Positions 62,603 to 64,000 of a stretch of 64,000 nt of DNA are shown one piece after another. The notes under the pieces were generated by a model. It was not told where the DNA came from, did not search any database, and saw only the letters and a program-made list of their open reading frames with translations. Position 1 is the stretch's first letter. Every line of letters starts with the position of its first letter. The translations under genes were made by a program, and so were the position numbers. Origin of the DNA: CAZWSX01 sp964636985 (GTDB lineage Bacteria; Planctomycetota; Planctomycetia; Pirellulales; Pirellulaceae); assembly GCA_964636985.1 (NCBI GenBank), contig CAZWSX010000012.1, forward strand, positions 124,001 to 188,000. Reading direction: 5' to 3'.

Positions 62603-63492
62603 TGCCTACGTTGAGACTAACGCACACGCTCAAGCACCCTAACGCGGCCTACGCGGTGGCGTATTCGCCGGACGGAGAGCGGCTTGCGACGGGCAGTCTC
62701 GATAACACGGTGAAGCTTTGGAATGCTCACACGGGCGACGAAATTGCCCGATTGCGTGGCCACGGAGATGGGGTTTGTGGCGTCGCGTTTTCAACCGACG
62801 GTAAAAAACTCTTTTCGGCGAGCCTCGATCAATCGCTCCGCTCTTGGGATGGTCATAGTGGTGCGGCAACTGGTTCGGCGGTCGGCCACTCGGCTTATTT
62901 GGAATCGATGGCCGCCTCGCCCGACGGAAAAGCGTTCGCGACGGGCGGGCACGACAATATGGTTCGCCTGTGGAGCGGCGATGGCGCGCCAGGCGCGCAG
63001 TTAAGAGGACATACCGAGGCCGTTTATGCTGTGGCCTTTTCCATGGATGGAAAAACGTTGGCCTCAGGCGGCAACGATCAACAGCTCTTCTTGTGGAACA
63101 TCGCCACGGGCGAAAAGAAGCCGGTCTCCGGTCATCGCGGTTCGGTACAAGCGATCGCCTTCTCGCCGGATGGAAAGCGATTCGCCGCGAGTGCCGAGCA
63201 GACGATTTACTTTTTCACTTTTTCTGGTGAGTCGCTGGACGCGAAATTGGCGACGAAAATCGAACTCGACAACTTAATCAAAACACTTGCGTTTTCTCCC
63301 GACGGCAAGTGGCTTGCAGCCGGTGAGCGCGACGGAAAACTGCGGCTCTTCACGGCCAGCGAAGGGGCCAGTGTCACGTCGCAAGATGCTCATACCAATG
63401 GCATCTACGGCATCGCCTTTTCGCCCGACAGCCAATCAGTGGCGACGGCGAGCTTCGATCGCACGATCAAGGTATGGCAGTTAGAAGACTAG
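62602..63492 (+). CDS. WD40-repeat protein, seven repeats
   Basis: A 296-residue protein that is almost entirely seven WD40 repeats, each with the pattern VAFSPDGKxLASGxxD and a closing Trp or Phe (LWN, SWD, LWS, LWN, FFT, LFT, VWQ). Seven repeats make one complete propeller. There is no signal peptide, so it should be cytoplasmic, although its partner DUF1501 is exported. Its ATG overlaps the preceding TGA by 1 nt, so translation is coupled. It probably acts as a protein scaffold. Confidence 0.9.
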   Translation: MPTLRLTHTLKHPNAAYAVAYSPDGERLATGSLDNTVKLWNAHTGDEIARLRGHGDGVCGVAFSTDGKKLFSASLDQSLRSWDGHSGAATGSAVGHSAYLESMAASPDGKAFATGGHDNMVRLWSGDGAPGAQLRGHTEAVYAVAFSMDGKTLASGGNDQQLFLWNIATGEKKPVSGHRGSVQAIAFSPDGKRFAASAEQTIYFFTFSGESLDAKLATKIELDNLIKTLAFSPDGKWLAAGERDGKLRLFTASEGASVTSQDAHTNGIYGIAFSPDSQSVATASFDRTIKVWQLED

Positions 63493-63504
63493 CGTTCTTC
63501 CTGG

Positions 63505-64000
63505 CTATCGCTTTTCGAGAAGACGCTCGATTTCTTCTTCGACTTGTCGAACTCGCTTAAGATTGGGCAACGTCTTTTCGCCCGCAAGATTAACGAGCTC
63601 GACCTCTTTGACGGTAGGACACGCAGCGAGCGAACGAAGCATGGCATCGTCCGCCAGGTTCAAGCTGAGCGTCAATCGCTGCAATGATTTGGTGTTGGAC
63701 AGCCCGCTTAGCGATGTACCGTTGGCATCGAGTGCCAGGAGTTCGAAGTCCGATAGCTTCGGCCCTGCCAGTGCGATCCCGATTTGACGCGGTTTGGCCA
63801 CGCAATTCCAGAGGCGAATGAATCTTAGTTCGGGCAAACCGACCAGGCCGTCGACCGTTGATTCGGCGGCGTCACAGTGTGCGATGCTCAGCCGCTCCAG
63901 TTTGGCAAGCGACGGCGAGTCGACTTGATGCCGGAGCGTGAGTCGCAAGAGTTCCAGTGAACGAAGGCTGCGCCAGTTGGCCAGCTGATATAAGTGGATT
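63505..64000 (-). CDS. Leucine-rich-repeat protein, partial
   Basis: The C-terminal 164 residues of a gene that enters the window from the right edge. The frame stays open to 64000. The sequence is LRR-like: LANWRSLRSLELLRLTLRH, LAKLERLSIAHC, GLPELRFIRLWNC, NTKSLQRLTLSLN, CPTVKEVELVNLAG. It ends in a helical tail of charged residues. It converges with the WD40 gene 12 nt away. The N-terminus is not seen. Confidence 0.75.
   Translation of the reverse strand, partial: IHLYQLANWRSLRSLELLRLTLRHQVDSPSLAKLERLSIAHCDAAESTVDGLVGLPELRFIRLWNCVAKPRQIGIALAGPKLSDFELLALDANGTSLSGLSNTKSLQRLTLSLNLADDAMLRSLAACPTVKEVELVNLAGEKTLPNLKRVRQVEEEIERLLEKR

Noticed and set aside
1..64000. tRNA, rRNA, CRISPR, transposase or phage genes
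   Set aside because: No cloverleaf, rRNA core, repeat-spacer array, or transposase/integrase motif was recognised on either strand by reading.

Overview
The window reads as a moderately GC-rich planctomycete chromosome, most likely Pirellulales or a close relative. The evidence is the company of families typical of that phylum: a PVC-type membrane-bound cytochrome with HEAT repeats, DUF1080 and ThuA proteins, a Tat-exported DUF1501 protein, an SGNH protein of the PVC type, an ECF sigma factor with a zinc-finger anti-sigma factor, and a type II secretion/type IV pilus-like operon with very large pseudopilins. This placement is by protein-family recognition only. No rRNA, tRNA, CRISPR array, insertion sequence or prophage gene was seen.

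Layout. 1-5 kb: a secretin-tail-like lipoprotein, a Thermus-type isocitrate dehydrogenase behind a candidate transcription attenuator, and a stress cluster (two universal stress proteins, a hemerythrin-like protein, a 51-residue membrane protein). 5-26 kb, minus strand: two GspE/PilB-type ATPases, PilT, GspF with an unusual membrane insert, four pseudopilins and a 2547-residue GspK-like giant, ended by a strong terminator; then an RlmI-like rRNA methyltransferase. 26.7-41.5 kb: sugar-linked genes (Gfo/Idh/MocA oxidoreductase, ThuA, DUF1080, PVC cytochrome, SGNH protein, putative glycoside hydrolase) mixed with a TANGO2-like protein, a VOC protein, an ECF sigma/anti-sigma pair and a membrane protein with a degenerate Hint (intein-like) domain.

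41.5-47.7 kb: an ArsR-VOC-SRPBCC-PhnB group, an orphan that may be an immunity protein, glycogen branching enzyme with its terminator, and a degenerate RNase HI-like protein. 48-54.2 kb: a complete Opp-type peptide ABC transporter operon (oppA-B-C-D-F) with coupled starts. 54.8-64 kb: an ArsR regulator, a pyruvate:ferredoxin oxidoreductase split into two genes, two small hypothetical genes, a DUF1501 protein overlapping a seven-repeat WD40 protein, and the end of an LRR protein running off the window.

How it fits together: the secretion/pilus operon is the dominant system. It has the assembly ATPases, retraction ATPase, platform protein and pseudopilus, but no alignment proteins or true secretin in view. 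The sugar-related genes could form a 3-keto-sugar oxidation route, but they are not one operon and this is inference. Non-coding structure is rich: a terminator/anti-terminator pair before icd, three clear intrinsic terminators, palindromic repeats sharing the core CGGACAATCYTGTCCG, 9-nt-periodic CACAGAG-like repeats, and hairpins before pilT, opp and the oxidoreductase.
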